Source of the DNA: JBEEOW01 sp041191405
GTDB lineage: Bacteria; Bacteroidota; Bacteroidia; Cytophagales; UBA9547
Direction: 5' to 3'
Length of the DNA: 23,545 bases
Assembly (NCBI GenBank): GCA_041191405.1
Contig: JBEEOW010000044.1
Coordinates: 1-23,545, forward strand
The notes under the pieces are model-generated. The model was not told the DNA's origin. It ran no database searches and worked only from the letters and a program-made list of their open reading frames with translations. The translations under genes were made by a program, and so were the position numbers. Below are positions 1 through 7,413 of the stretch, piece by piece (the stretch's first letter is position 1; the number at the start of each line of letters is the position of its first letter).

Positions 1-35
1 TAACAATTATCTTCTTTGTGCAAAGTTCAAATACA

Positions 36-485
36 ATGAAGATTGAGAAATTATATAGCAACTCAGAATTAACTTTTTACAAACCAATTTGCGAAACTAG
101 TATCAAAATTAGTTTAGTTAGTTCTAGGATTAATGCAGGTTTTCCAAGTCCAGCGATGGACTTTGCAGAGGAACAAATTGATTTAAATGAGGAATTAATC
201 AAAAATCCTTACTCTACATTTTTTGTGAGGGTTTCGGGTGAAAGTATGCGAAATGCAAGCATTTACAACGGTGATTTGTTGGTAATTGACAAAAGTATTG
301 AACCTGTAAGTAATAAAATAGCTATTTGTTGTTTGAATGGTGAATTTACAGTTAAGCGACTACTTTTTGAAAAGGATAAAATTACATTAATTGCTGAAAA
401 CGAATCTTTTGTTTCAACAGTAATTACCAAAGAAGATGATTTTGAAATTTGGGGAATTGTTACGCATGCCATTAAAAAAGTATAG
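36..485 (+). CDS. umuD: UmuD-like S24 peptidase, polymerase V accessory subunit
   Basis: This is a UmuD-type LexA/S24-family protein. Under RecA-nucleoprotein stimulation such proteins cut themselves, and the processed dimer binds UmuC to form translesion polymerase V. Numbering from ATG 36 (149 aa), the cleavage site is Ala34-Gly35 in NAGFPSPA. The nucleophile is Ser70 in GESM and the general base is Lys107 in TVKRL. The site-to-Ser spacing (35) and Ser-to-Lys spacing (37) equal those of E. coli UmuD. There is no helix-turn-helix region, so it is not a LexA repressor. A GTG at 18 is in frame and would add six residues; ATG 36 is preferred because it gives the more usual length. umuC follows after 2 nt. 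Only 35 nt of upstream sequence are available and no operator can be called. Confidence 0.93.
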   Translation: MKIEKLYSNSELTFYKPICETSIKISLVSSRINAGFPSPAMDFAEEQIDLNEELIKNPYSTFFVRVSGESMRNASIYNGDLLVIDKSIEPVSNKIAICCLNGEFTVKRLLFEKDKITLIAENESFVSTVITKEDDFEIWGIVTHAIKKV

Positions 486-487
486 AT

Positions 488-1498
488 ATGTTTGCACTTA
501 TTGACTGTAATAATTTCTATGCAAGCTGTGAACGTTTGTTTAGACCAGATTTGAAAGGCAAGCCTATAGTTGTTTTATCCAATAACGATGGTTGTGTAAT
601 TGCTCGAAGTAACGAAGCGAAGGCACTTGGAATAAAAATGGGTGCTGTATATTTTCAAATCAAAAATGAAGTAGAGATTCACAAAATCAATGTGTTTAGT
701 TCAAATTTTGCTTTGTATGGAGATATAAGTAGTAGAGTTATGAATTCTTTAACTCGTTTTTCTCCCGAAATTGAAATTTACAGTATTGATGAAGCTTTTT
801 TAAAATTACAAGGTTTTGAGCGATTTGACATGAAAGAATATGGCAAAGAAATGCGAAAAATTGTAACTCGTAACACAGGAATTCCAATAAGTGTAGGTAT
901 AGCCCCAACCAAGGCTCTTGCCAAAATTGCAAACAAAATTGCTAAGAAATTCCCAAATGAAACCGACCATGCCCATGTAATTGATTCTGATGAAAAACGA
1001 ATTAAAGCTCTAAAATGGACTGCCATTGAAGATGTGTGGGGTATTGGTTACCAACACTCTAAAAGACTAAAAGCTAAAAATGTAAATACAGCTTTTGATT
1101 TTACTCAAATGCCTGATGCTTGGGTGAAAAAAGAAATGAGCATTGTAGGTTTGCGTCTAAAAAAAGAACTTGAAGGGGAAAGTGTACTTGATTTAGACGA
1201 AATTAAAGAAAAGAAAAATATAGCAACTACTAGAAGTTTTGATAAAAACCTCAAAACATTTGATGAACTAAGCGAAAGAGTTGTAACATTTGCATCCTCT
1301 TGTGCTGAAAAATTACGCAGACAGAAAACACATTGCAATAGCTTAATGGTATTTATACATACTAATTTTCACAAAAAAGAAGCTCCACAATACAGTAAAA
1401 ACATTGTAGTTGAGCTACCTTTCAGTACAAATTCAAGTATAGAATTAGCTAAATATGCCAAAGAAGGATTGAAAAAAATATTCAAAACTGGTTATTAA
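488..1498 (+). CDS. umuC: UmuC, Y-family DNA polymerase V catalytic subunit, ended early by an in-frame TAA
   Basis: This is the catalytic core of an error-prone Y-family polymerase acting in SOS translesion synthesis with UmuD'. Catalytic carboxylates are visible: Asp6 in ALIDCNNFY, and Asp101-Glu102 in IYSIDEAFL. The N-terminal SNNDGCVIARS block, the palm and the IGYQHSKRL helix-hairpin-helix region follow, and then the little-finger domain. The product is 336 aa, against about 420 for the family. The reading frame continues without shift past TAA 1496-1498 for a further 83 codons that encode the normal UmuC C terminus. A single base substitution, probably of a Lys codon, therefore seems to have truncated the gene. 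The core should fold, but it lacks the clamp-binding tail. It could be a recent pseudogene, a readthrough product, or a sequencing error. Confidence 0.92.
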   Translation: MFALIDCNNFYASCERLFRPDLKGKPIVVLSNNDGCVIARSNEAKALGIKMGAVYFQIKNEVEIHKINVFSSNFALYGDISSRVMNSLTRFSPEIEIYSIDEAFLKLQGFERFDMKEYGKEMRKIVTRNTGIPISVGIAPTKALAKIANKIAKKFPNETDHAHVIDSDEKRIKALKWTAIEDVWGIGYQHSKRLKAKNVNTAFDFTQMPDAWVKKEMSIVGLRLKKELEGESVLDLDEIKEKKNIATTRSFDKNLKTFDELSERVVTFASSCAEKLRRQKTHCNSLMVFIHTNFHKKEAPQYSKNIVVELPFSTNSSIELAKYAKEGLKKIFKTGY

Positions 1499-1522
1499 TA
1501 CAAGAAAGCTGGGGTAATTGTA

Positions 1523-1747
1523 ATGTCAATAACACCTGAATCTCAGCCTCAGTTATCCTTATTTGAAAACACCAATCCAAAGCATAAAGAGTTAATGATA
1601 AGCATGGATAAACTCAATAAAACCATTGGTCAAACAAAGGTACGATTGGCTGCACAAGGTTTGGGTAAACAATGGAAAATGAAACAAGAAAAGCTTTCTC
1701 CACGTTATACCACTCGTTTTGATGAACTTTTAACGATAAAAATTTAG
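1523..1747 (+). CDS. UmuC C-terminal fragment (DUF4113 region with clamp-binding motif)
   Basis: This 74-codon stretch is the detached C terminus of umuC, in the same frame as 488-1498. The eight codons between the stop and ATG 1523 read YKKAGVIV, as expected inside an intact protein. It contains QLSLF (residues 9-13 of the fragment), which fits the beta-sliding-clamp-binding pentapeptide and corresponds to QLNLF of E. coli UmuC. The family-typical ending LSPRYTTRFDELL is present, as in DUF4113. The ATG is probably just an internal Met, and independent translation is unproven. The stop codon is followed after 3 nt by the SRAP gene start, so the operon structure is preserved. Confidence 0.75.
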   Translation: MSITPESQPQLSLFENTNPKHKELMISMDKLNKTIGQTKVRLAAQGLGKQWKMKQEKLSPRYTTRFDELLTIKI

Positions 1748-1750
1748 AAT

Positions 1751-2473
1751 ATGTGTTTTCATAATTCACTTACTACAGAAGCCAAGAAACTTGAAAACCG
1801 TTTTAAAGCTGAGTTGAAAAACAAGTATGTATATAAGCCAATTTTTCATGCAAATGGATTTGATTTCCCAAAGTGGTCGGTAATAACTACGCCAGGAATA
1901 ATTGATTCAATGTCGTGGGGTTTGATACCTAATTGGGTGAAGGATAGCACAAAAATAAATGAGTATCGGTCTAAAACCTTGAATGCACGTTCAGAAACAG
2001 CTTTTGAATTACCTTCATTTAAAACAGCTATACAATCAAATAGATGTTTGGTTTTATCAGATGGATTTTATGAATGGATGACATTTAACAAACAGAAATA
2101 CCCACATTATATTCATTTAAAAGACAATGAGCCATTTGCGATGGCAGGCATTTATGATACTTGGAAAAACCCACAAACTGGCGATTTAATACAATCATTT
2201 TCAATACTTACTTGTGAAGCAAACCCATTAATGGTTCGTATTCACAATGAGGGTAAACGTATGCCAGTAATTTTAACACCTGAAAATGAATCTCTTTGGT
2301 TAAATAACTCACTTACCCAAAATGAGATACTTTCATTAGCAAAACCTTATAATGAAAATTTGATGGATGCTTACACAATTTCTAAACTTATCTCAACCAA
2401 AGGTGCAAATACTAATGTTGAAGAAGTGAGAAATAAGTTTTTGTATAGTGAATTGGAAATGAGGTTGTTTTAA
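1751..2473 (+). CDS. SRAP-domain protein (YedK/HMCES family), abasic-site DNA-protein crosslink former
   Basis: This protein of 240 aa belongs to the SOS response-associated peptidase family. Members form a thiazolidine crosslink between Cys2 and abasic sites in single-stranded DNA and shield them. The start is fixed by the obligatory Met-Cys: Cys2 becomes N-terminal after Met removal. The other active-site residues are present: Asn78 in NARSETA, Glu108 in SDGFYEW and His165 in VRIHNEGKR. These correspond to Asn75, Glu105 and His160 of E. coli YedK. It is the last gene of the umuDC operon, starting 3 nt after the umuC stop, which fits a shared response to DNA damage. A decayed copy of its 3' end lies about 12.3 kb away at 14727-14870. 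Confidence 0.93.
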   Translation: MCFHNSLTTEAKKLENRFKAELKNKYVYKPIFHANGFDFPKWSVITTPGIIDSMSWGLIPNWVKDSTKINEYRSKTLNARSETAFELPSFKTAIQSNRCLVLSDGFYEWMTFNKQKYPHYIHLKDNEPFAMAGIYDTWKNPQTGDLIQSFSILTCEANPLMVRIHNEGKRMPVILTPENESLWLNNSLTQNEILSLAKPYNENLMDAYTISKLISTKGANTNVEEVRNKFLYSELEMRLF

Positions 2474-2475
2474 AA

Positions 2476-2527
2476 TATAAAGAAGACTTGTTTTATAGAT
2501 TGGATTTACTTTTTAATATTTTAGTAA
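2476..2527. terminator. Weak AT-only hairpins between convergent genes
   Basis: The gap between the SRAP gene and the convergent HNH gene has two small inverted repeats. TATAAA (2476-2481) pairs with TTTATA (2492-2497), and TTACT (2506-2510) pairs with AGTAA (2523-2527) around a T-rich loop. They may act as a bidirectional terminator, but the stems are short and A/T-only. Confidence 0.22.
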
Positions 2528-2537
2528 GCTAACTTTA

Positions 2538-3482
2538 TCAAATCAACTTAAGCTCTCTTGCAATATCTTGTGTAAATTTTGCTAATGGACGTAAGTGAAT
2601 ATCTTCTGGGCTATCATAATTTCCTATAATTAAGCGATTTATCATTGCCTTATCAGGAAATAGTTCTTTAAAACTATCAACTAATTCAGCTTTTGAATCA
2701 TCATTATAAACTTGTGATAAAGTGGTTAAGTTCTCTAGAATATCTTTTTGAGTTTCATACAATTCTTCAATATAAAAATGAGATTTATGGTTTTCAAGCA
2801 TTTCATTGTCTCCATTTAAATGAATAAATTTGACTATTAAGTCTGTATGATCCTTAGTAAGCAAATATTTATCTTTAGAATCATCTGTTAAGATAAAGCC
2901 AAAAACACTCAAATCAGATTGTTCCTCAGTATATAGATTAAATAGTGTTTTTTTATCCAGTTTAGCCTTATTACAGTTACTACAACAAGGTATTAGGTTA
3001 TAAAAAGAAGCTGCTAAAAACGGAAATTGAGATTTTGGATAAAAATGATCCAATTCAAATCTTCCAGATTGGTCAACTTCTCTATCTATTACTATTGTTA
3101 ATTGTGCATTACAATAAACACAAGATTTCAATTTAATATTTTGGTAGAAAGGTAATAGCTTTTCACGCAACGTTGTGTAACGAAGAGCATTAGTAATTGA
3201 CTCATGAAACTCTTTAGAAATTTTAGTTGAATGAAGAATCAAGTTGAAATCTTGAACTAATTGAATTATTTCAACTGGCTTAGCAATTACAATTTCTTCA
3301 TATTTGTCTATAATTGCTTGAATATATTCTGATTCATATTTGCCTAAACAAGTTGAATTATCCCATACTGATTTAAGATTTTTTAATTTATTTTTAGGCT
3401 TAGCAGTTAATTGCTCTAAAAATTTAGTATAGAATATATTTACACTGTCATGGAATTTTTCATCTACTAAAATTCTTCTCAT
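2538..3482 (-). CDS. HNH endonuclease, PtuB-like (Septu-type effector)
   Basis: This 314-aa protein has a central HNH nuclease fold. A CVYC zinc knuckle lies near residues 119-122. The catalytic ELDHFYPKSQFP segment (Asp-His) is near 143-154. NLIPCCSNCNKAK, with the second CxxC-type pair, is near 161-173. This CxxC...DH...CxxC arrangement is that of the TIGR02646/PtuB nucleases, which cut nucleic acid when licensed by their partner ATPase. Flanking regions are helical and unassigned. Its ATG overlaps the TGA of the upstream ATPase gene by ATGA, so the two are translationally coupled. Known PtuB proteins are somewhat shorter, so this is a long or divergent member. No reverse transcriptase is nearby, which argues against a retron-associated pair. 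The HNH call is firm; the Septu assignment rests on pairing and is likely. Confidence 0.85.
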   Translation of the reverse strand: MRRILVDEKFHDSVNIFYTKFLEQLTAKPKNKLKNLKSVWDNSTCLGKYESEYIQAIIDKYEEIVIAKPVEIIQLVQDFNLILHSTKISKEFHESITNALRYTTLREKLLPFYQNIKLKSCVYCNAQLTIVIDREVDQSGRFELDHFYPKSQFPFLAASFYNLIPCCSNCNKAKLDKKTLFNLYTEEQSDLSVFGFILTDDSKDKYLLTKDHTDLIVKFIHLNGDNEMLENHKSHFYIEELYETQKDILENLTTLSQVYNDDSKAELVDSFKELFPDKAMINRLIIGNYDSPEDIHLRPLAKFTQDIARELKLI

Positions 3483-5503
3483 AATCCCCTTTTTTCTAGT
3501 AGTGCATTAATTCTATCACGCTCCCTTAAAAGAGCCTCATTTGATTCATATTTAGTTCTATATAATTCAACCAATCGTTCTTTCAATAATGGTTCTCCAA
3601 TCATATTAATAATTTTATTTGAATAAATACGTTCTTTCTCATCCAACATATCATCACCGATTTTTTCTTTTTTTAAATCATTAATTAACTGATGTATTTT
3701 TTCTTTAGAAAATTCACCTATTAATCCACCTTTCATAAAAAAAGACTCTCTTAATTGTAAATGAATATTAGCCCCAAAAGTCTCTTTAACCTCCTCCTTA
3801 ACAATTTTACCCTCAAATAATTTTAAAACATTATTTGAGGGAATATCCGAAAGAATAAAAGGTGAATGAGTAAGGAAAAGTAAATTTAAACCAGCAATAT
3901 TATCTAAATATTGAGGGTTAATTTTACTTAAATAATCACGTAATTCAAAAATGAACTTTCTTTGCCAATCTGGATGATAATACAATTCTATTTCATCTAA
4001 AACTAAATTAACATAATTATATTTCTTATAAATAATGGAGTTTACAGAGTTTAGATTAATCAAATGATAGGCAATAGAACTTATACTAAAAATCTTCTGC
4101 TTTTCTCCAGAACTTAATGAATTGAGTAATAAGTTATTTTCTAAAACTATTTCCTTATCAAAAAATGCTGGTGGTAATATTTCAATTGTTTGAAGAGTAG
4201 AATCTTTACTTTTAATATCCCTTATAACTTTAGTTAATTCAACTAATGAGTATTCAAAATTTGTTGATTTAACAGCTAAATCTGTCCATTCTCTATAGTA
4301 TTTAATGAAATATATAGCCCTTTTAATTTTATATACAATATGAGAATGGTCATTCGATAAAATTTCAAAAAAACTTTCAGGCCAAATTCCTTCCAATACC
4401 GATTTGAAACGAATACTATTGTAAGGTTTATATCTTTTAACAATTTTTGATGCTTTAAATAAAATATAATTTAAACAACCATCTATTAATTTATTTTCAT
4501 TTAATTCGTCAAAATTAATTCCGAAATACGTGTTAAACCACAATTTGTGATTCGGAGTATCTAAAAAAACATCATACTTAACAATTACTTTTGTTGGAAT
4601 TTCTTGATTTTTATTATAAGACTTTTGAATTACATTAAATGAGATTAATTTCCTTTTATTAATTTTAAATATAATTGATTTAGCAATTTTGTTATTACCT
4701 AAATTTCTTAATGTGTCTGAATCATTTTTTTCACCAATGTCTTCCAATAAATTAGCGGTCAACCTATCCAGCAATAAATCTTTTTCATTATTTATATCAA
4801 TATTTCCTTCCTCCCTAAATGGGTTTATAACTACAGGTGTTTGATAACCATCATTTTTATGAAATAAAGATTCAAGCCAAGCCCCAACCTCATTAGAATT
4901 AAATGAATAATGAGAATAATTAATCACAATAGAATAGAAAAAATCATCTATTAAATTTTTTATATAACCATATTCATCTTTATCTTCTTTTTCAGGGTCT
5001 TCATTTTTAATGTAATCAAAATTTGAGTTTGAAAATTTAAATTTTAGAACTTTGTCTTCATTGAAAAAATATGAACAAAGTTTACCATTATATTCAAATA
5101 GTAATTCGGATTCTATCTTTTCAACATGAAACTCTTCACGAACATCTGGAAAATTTAAATCAGGAATTCTTTTTTTATTTAATACTTTTGAATAAGCACC
5201 TAAATTGTATAGAGATAATAAAAGTAAATCTATTATAGAACTTTTTCCCGAACCATTCTCTCCAACTACTGCACTAATATTAATTTTAAAATTAGGAAGA
5301 CTATATAAATCAATATCCTTTTCTGGATGATAAACAATTTTTTCAAAATCATTATTTGAGTATGAATAACAATGATAAAATGGATAAATAGTATCCTCTT
5401 TTAATACTTTCAAAAAAGGTTTATCGTTAATCTCAAAATTTTTAAATGTTTTGATAGCTAACACTCTAAAGCCTTTTTTTGAATTTGAAACTTTTTCTGC
5501 CAT
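3479..5503 (-). CDS. AAA/ABC-type ATPase, PtuA-like (Septu-type partner of the HNH nuclease)
   Basis: From ATG 5503 this is a 674-aa SMC/ABC-like ATPase. Walker A GENGSGKS lies at residues 81-88, a long insertion follows, and the ABC signature LSSGEKQ is near 461. Walker B NLVLDEIELYYHPDW is near 498-512 and the switch His is in LTHSPF near 545. The C-terminal 130 residues are charged and helical. The architecture matches the DUF/AAA_15 ATPases that pair with HNH nucleases in Septu, where the ATPase assembles with and controls PtuB. A TTG at 5521 would add six residues, but ATG 5503 is preferred; it lies 39 nt after the OLD gene's stop. The gene is very AT-rich compared with hsdM and hsdR, suggesting separate ancestry. 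A generic phage-defence ATPase is the alternative reading. Confidence 0.83.
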   Translation of the reverse strand: MAEKVSNSKKGFRVLAIKTFKNFEINDKPFLKVLKEDTIYPFYHCYSYSNNDFEKIVYHPEKDIDLYSLPNFKINISAVVGENGSGKSSIIDLLLLSLYNLGAYSKVLNKKRIPDLNFPDVREEFHVEKIESELLFEYNGKLCSYFFNEDKVLKFKFSNSNFDYIKNEDPEKEDKDEYGYIKNLIDDFFYSIVINYSHYSFNSNEVGAWLESLFHKNDGYQTPVVINPFREEGNIDINNEKDLLLDRLTANLLEDIGEKNDSDTLRNLGNNKIAKSIIFKINKRKLISFNVIQKSYNKNQEIPTKVIVKYDVFLDTPNHKLWFNTYFGINFDELNENKLIDGCLNYILFKASKIVKRYKPYNSIRFKSVLEGIWPESFFEILSNDHSHIVYKIKRAIYFIKYYREWTDLAVKSTNFEYSLVELTKVIRDIKSKDSTLQTIEILPPAFFDKEIVLENNLLLNSLSSGEKQKIFSISSIAYHLINLNSVNSIIYKKYNYVNLVLDEIELYYHPDWQRKFIFELRDYLSKINPQYLDNIAGLNLLFLTHSPFILSDIPSNNVLKLFEGKIVKEEVKETFGANIHLQLRESFFMKGGLIGEFSKEKIHQLINDLKKEKIGDDMLDEKERIYSNKIINMIGEPLLKERLVELYRTKYESNEALLRERDRINALLEKRGL

Positions 5504-5542
5504 TATTTTATAATTTATCAAGAATTCAACAAAAAAAATAAT

Positions 5543-7357
5543 TTAGAACAAACCTAATTCATCTCCACTATTCAATTCAAGTATTTGACCAACTTCTTTC
5601 TCAACTAACCCTAAAAACCTTTCCAAACTACTTGGAAATAATAATTCAGATACTTCAAATGAACCAGAATTTATTATATTCCAAATAGCCATACTACTTT
5701 TATCATTTGAATCGTAACCAATAACTGATTCAAGTTTTTTAACATTAAAATGTATCTTTTCTTTTCCAGCATTGTGAATCAAATTCCAATTCGTTGTAAT
5801 CATTGATTTTGTTTTGGGAATTACAGAAGTATAAACAGAATCACTTTTTAGGTTTTCGAGAGATTCAATGTTTTCCAAAGTTTGAATATTTAATTCATTT
5901 AGCTCAAAATCCCAATCATTTATTACGAAATAATCAACCTTAAACCATTTACATAATTCAATCAAATATAAAGCTGTTGATTTCCCATGATGACAAACAA
6001 TTGATATATTCTCGAAATTCAAAAATGTATCAGCATACTTTTCTTTGTCTAAAATATCATCATGATTAAGTATAAATGTTTTAACCTTTTCTTTGATAGC
6101 ATATTTATATACTAAAACATCATTTGGCCCTTCAACCAAAATAACTTTTTTACTAAATAGAATTCTGTTTAAATTAGGTTCTATTGTTTTTATGAATTCA
6201 TTATATCTTGAAAAGCCAATAACTTCTCCTGTATCAATATCCACAATTCCAGGATCAAATTCGTCAGTTTTATTGTATCGACAAACTGTTTGATTATTTT
6301 CATCCATTTCTAACCTAATTAATCCTTTTGTATCAAAAGGGTCAATCATTTTATCAGAATGAGTTGTATAAATTACTTGATGACCTTTTTCAGATAAACC
6401 ACATAGTACAGTTTTATAAAAATACTCTTGGTGATTTTCATGTAAAAAGCTTTCTGGTTCTTCAAATAAGAACAAACATTTATCTTCTGTATTAGTTTCT
6501 GCAATTGCCTGAATAACAGCCATCACAAACATAGAAATAAAACCATCTCCAAAATGGTCAATTGGTATTAAATTTTCAGTATTCCCATTTAAACCAATTT
6601 TAAACATCATTTTTAAAAAAATATCTTCATAATTTGGCAATCCAAAATCAATCATACATGCATTATTGCGAAGATTAATAGAGTATTTTTCTTGAATAAC
6701 TTTTACAAAATTTTCTAATTGTGATTGATATAAGACAGTATTTGTAGCGTCATTTACTGATGTTTGAAAACCTTGTTTTTTAGCATTCATTTCTTTGTCA
6801 CTATCAACAATTTTCTGAATATGTTTTCCTAAAAAAGATTTTAGATTACCCCAGCTTGTTTTTTGTGTCGAAATTTCTTCTTTGATATTGTGAAAATTTA
6901 TATAAAAAATACTAAAATATCGGGTTGCTCCAAATGCTTGAAAATTAAGGTCATCTTTACCAAAAGAATTTTGAACTAGGGTTTTTAATGATTCAATTTT
7001 ACTACCTTCAATTTCATCTCCATCTATAAATATTTTCAGACGATGATAACCTGTAAGGTTGGCTTTTTTATCTCCATCAAATTTTTTTTCATCGCTACTT
7101 TCAACATTCAATAAAAAGTCTGGGACATTGGTTATTTGTTTATTATGAAAATCATTTAAAGTAAAACTATCCTTACTTACAAAGTTAACTTGTAAACCAT
7201 ATAGTATTGCATTCATTAAATTTGTCTTTCCTGAATTATTATATCCAACTATTGCAACTGGTTTTTTATAATTAGATTTAGGAAATTTAAAATTTTGTTG
7301 TAATCCAAATGAACGATAATTTTTTACTGAAATAGAATTTATTCTTATTGAAGACAT
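5543..7357 (-). CDS. OLD-family ATP-dependent nuclease (ABC ATPase plus TOPRIM)
   Basis: This 604-aa protein joins an N-terminal ABC-like ATPase to a C-terminal TOPRIM nuclease, the layout of the OLD (overcoming lysogenization defect) family. Walker A is GYNNSGKT at residues 38-45. Walker B is FLFEEPESFLH near 297-307, followed by YTTHSDKM with the switch His. The TOPRIM metal-binding residues are in VILVEGPND near 403-411 and in the acidic DWDFE near 479-483. Class 2 OLD proteins (Gabija GajA) come with a UvrD-like helicase, but none is adjacent here. It could be a stand-alone class 1-like OLD, or it may cooperate with the Septu-like pair just downstream. It sits 56 nt after hsdR and 39 nt before the ATPase gene, all on one strand, so cotranscription is likely. 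Confidence 0.87.
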   Translation of the reverse strand: MSSIRINSISVKNYRSFGLQQNFKFPKSNYKKPVAIVGYNNSGKTNLMNAILYGLQVNFVSKDSFTLNDFHNKQITNVPDFLLNVESSDEKKFDGDKKANLTGYHRLKIFIDGDEIEGSKIESLKTLVQNSFGKDDLNFQAFGATRYFSIFYINFHNIKEEISTQKTSWGNLKSFLGKHIQKIVDSDKEMNAKKQGFQTSVNDATNTVLYQSQLENFVKVIQEKYSINLRNNACMIDFGLPNYEDIFLKMMFKIGLNGNTENLIPIDHFGDGFISMFVMAVIQAIAETNTEDKCLFLFEEPESFLHENHQEYFYKTVLCGLSEKGHQVIYTTHSDKMIDPFDTKGLIRLEMDENNQTVCRYNKTDEFDPGIVDIDTGEVIGFSRYNEFIKTIEPNLNRILFSKKVILVEGPNDVLVYKYAIKEKVKTFILNHDDILDKEKYADTFLNFENISIVCHHGKSTALYLIELCKWFKVDYFVINDWDFELNELNIQTLENIESLENLKSDSVYTSVIPKTKSMITTNWNLIHNAGKEKIHFNVKKLESVIGYDSNDKSSMAIWNIINSGSFEVSELLFPSSLERFLGLVEKEVGQILELNSGDELGLF

Positions 7358-7413
7358 ATATAAAATTAAATAATTGAAAACTGCTAATTTATTTTTGATT
7401 TTAGGGCAATTTT

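Noticed and set aside
2538..5503. Retron-associated PtuAB (Ec78-like)
   Set aside because: No reverse transcriptase gene or msr/msd-like RNA was found next to the ATPase/HNH pair.
5543..7357. Gabija GajA
   Set aside because: The OLD/TOPRIM architecture fits, but no UvrD-like GajB is adjacent; neighbours are hsdR and a Septu-like ATPase, and the only other SF1-like helicase (DUF2075) is 15 kb away and on a different transcript.
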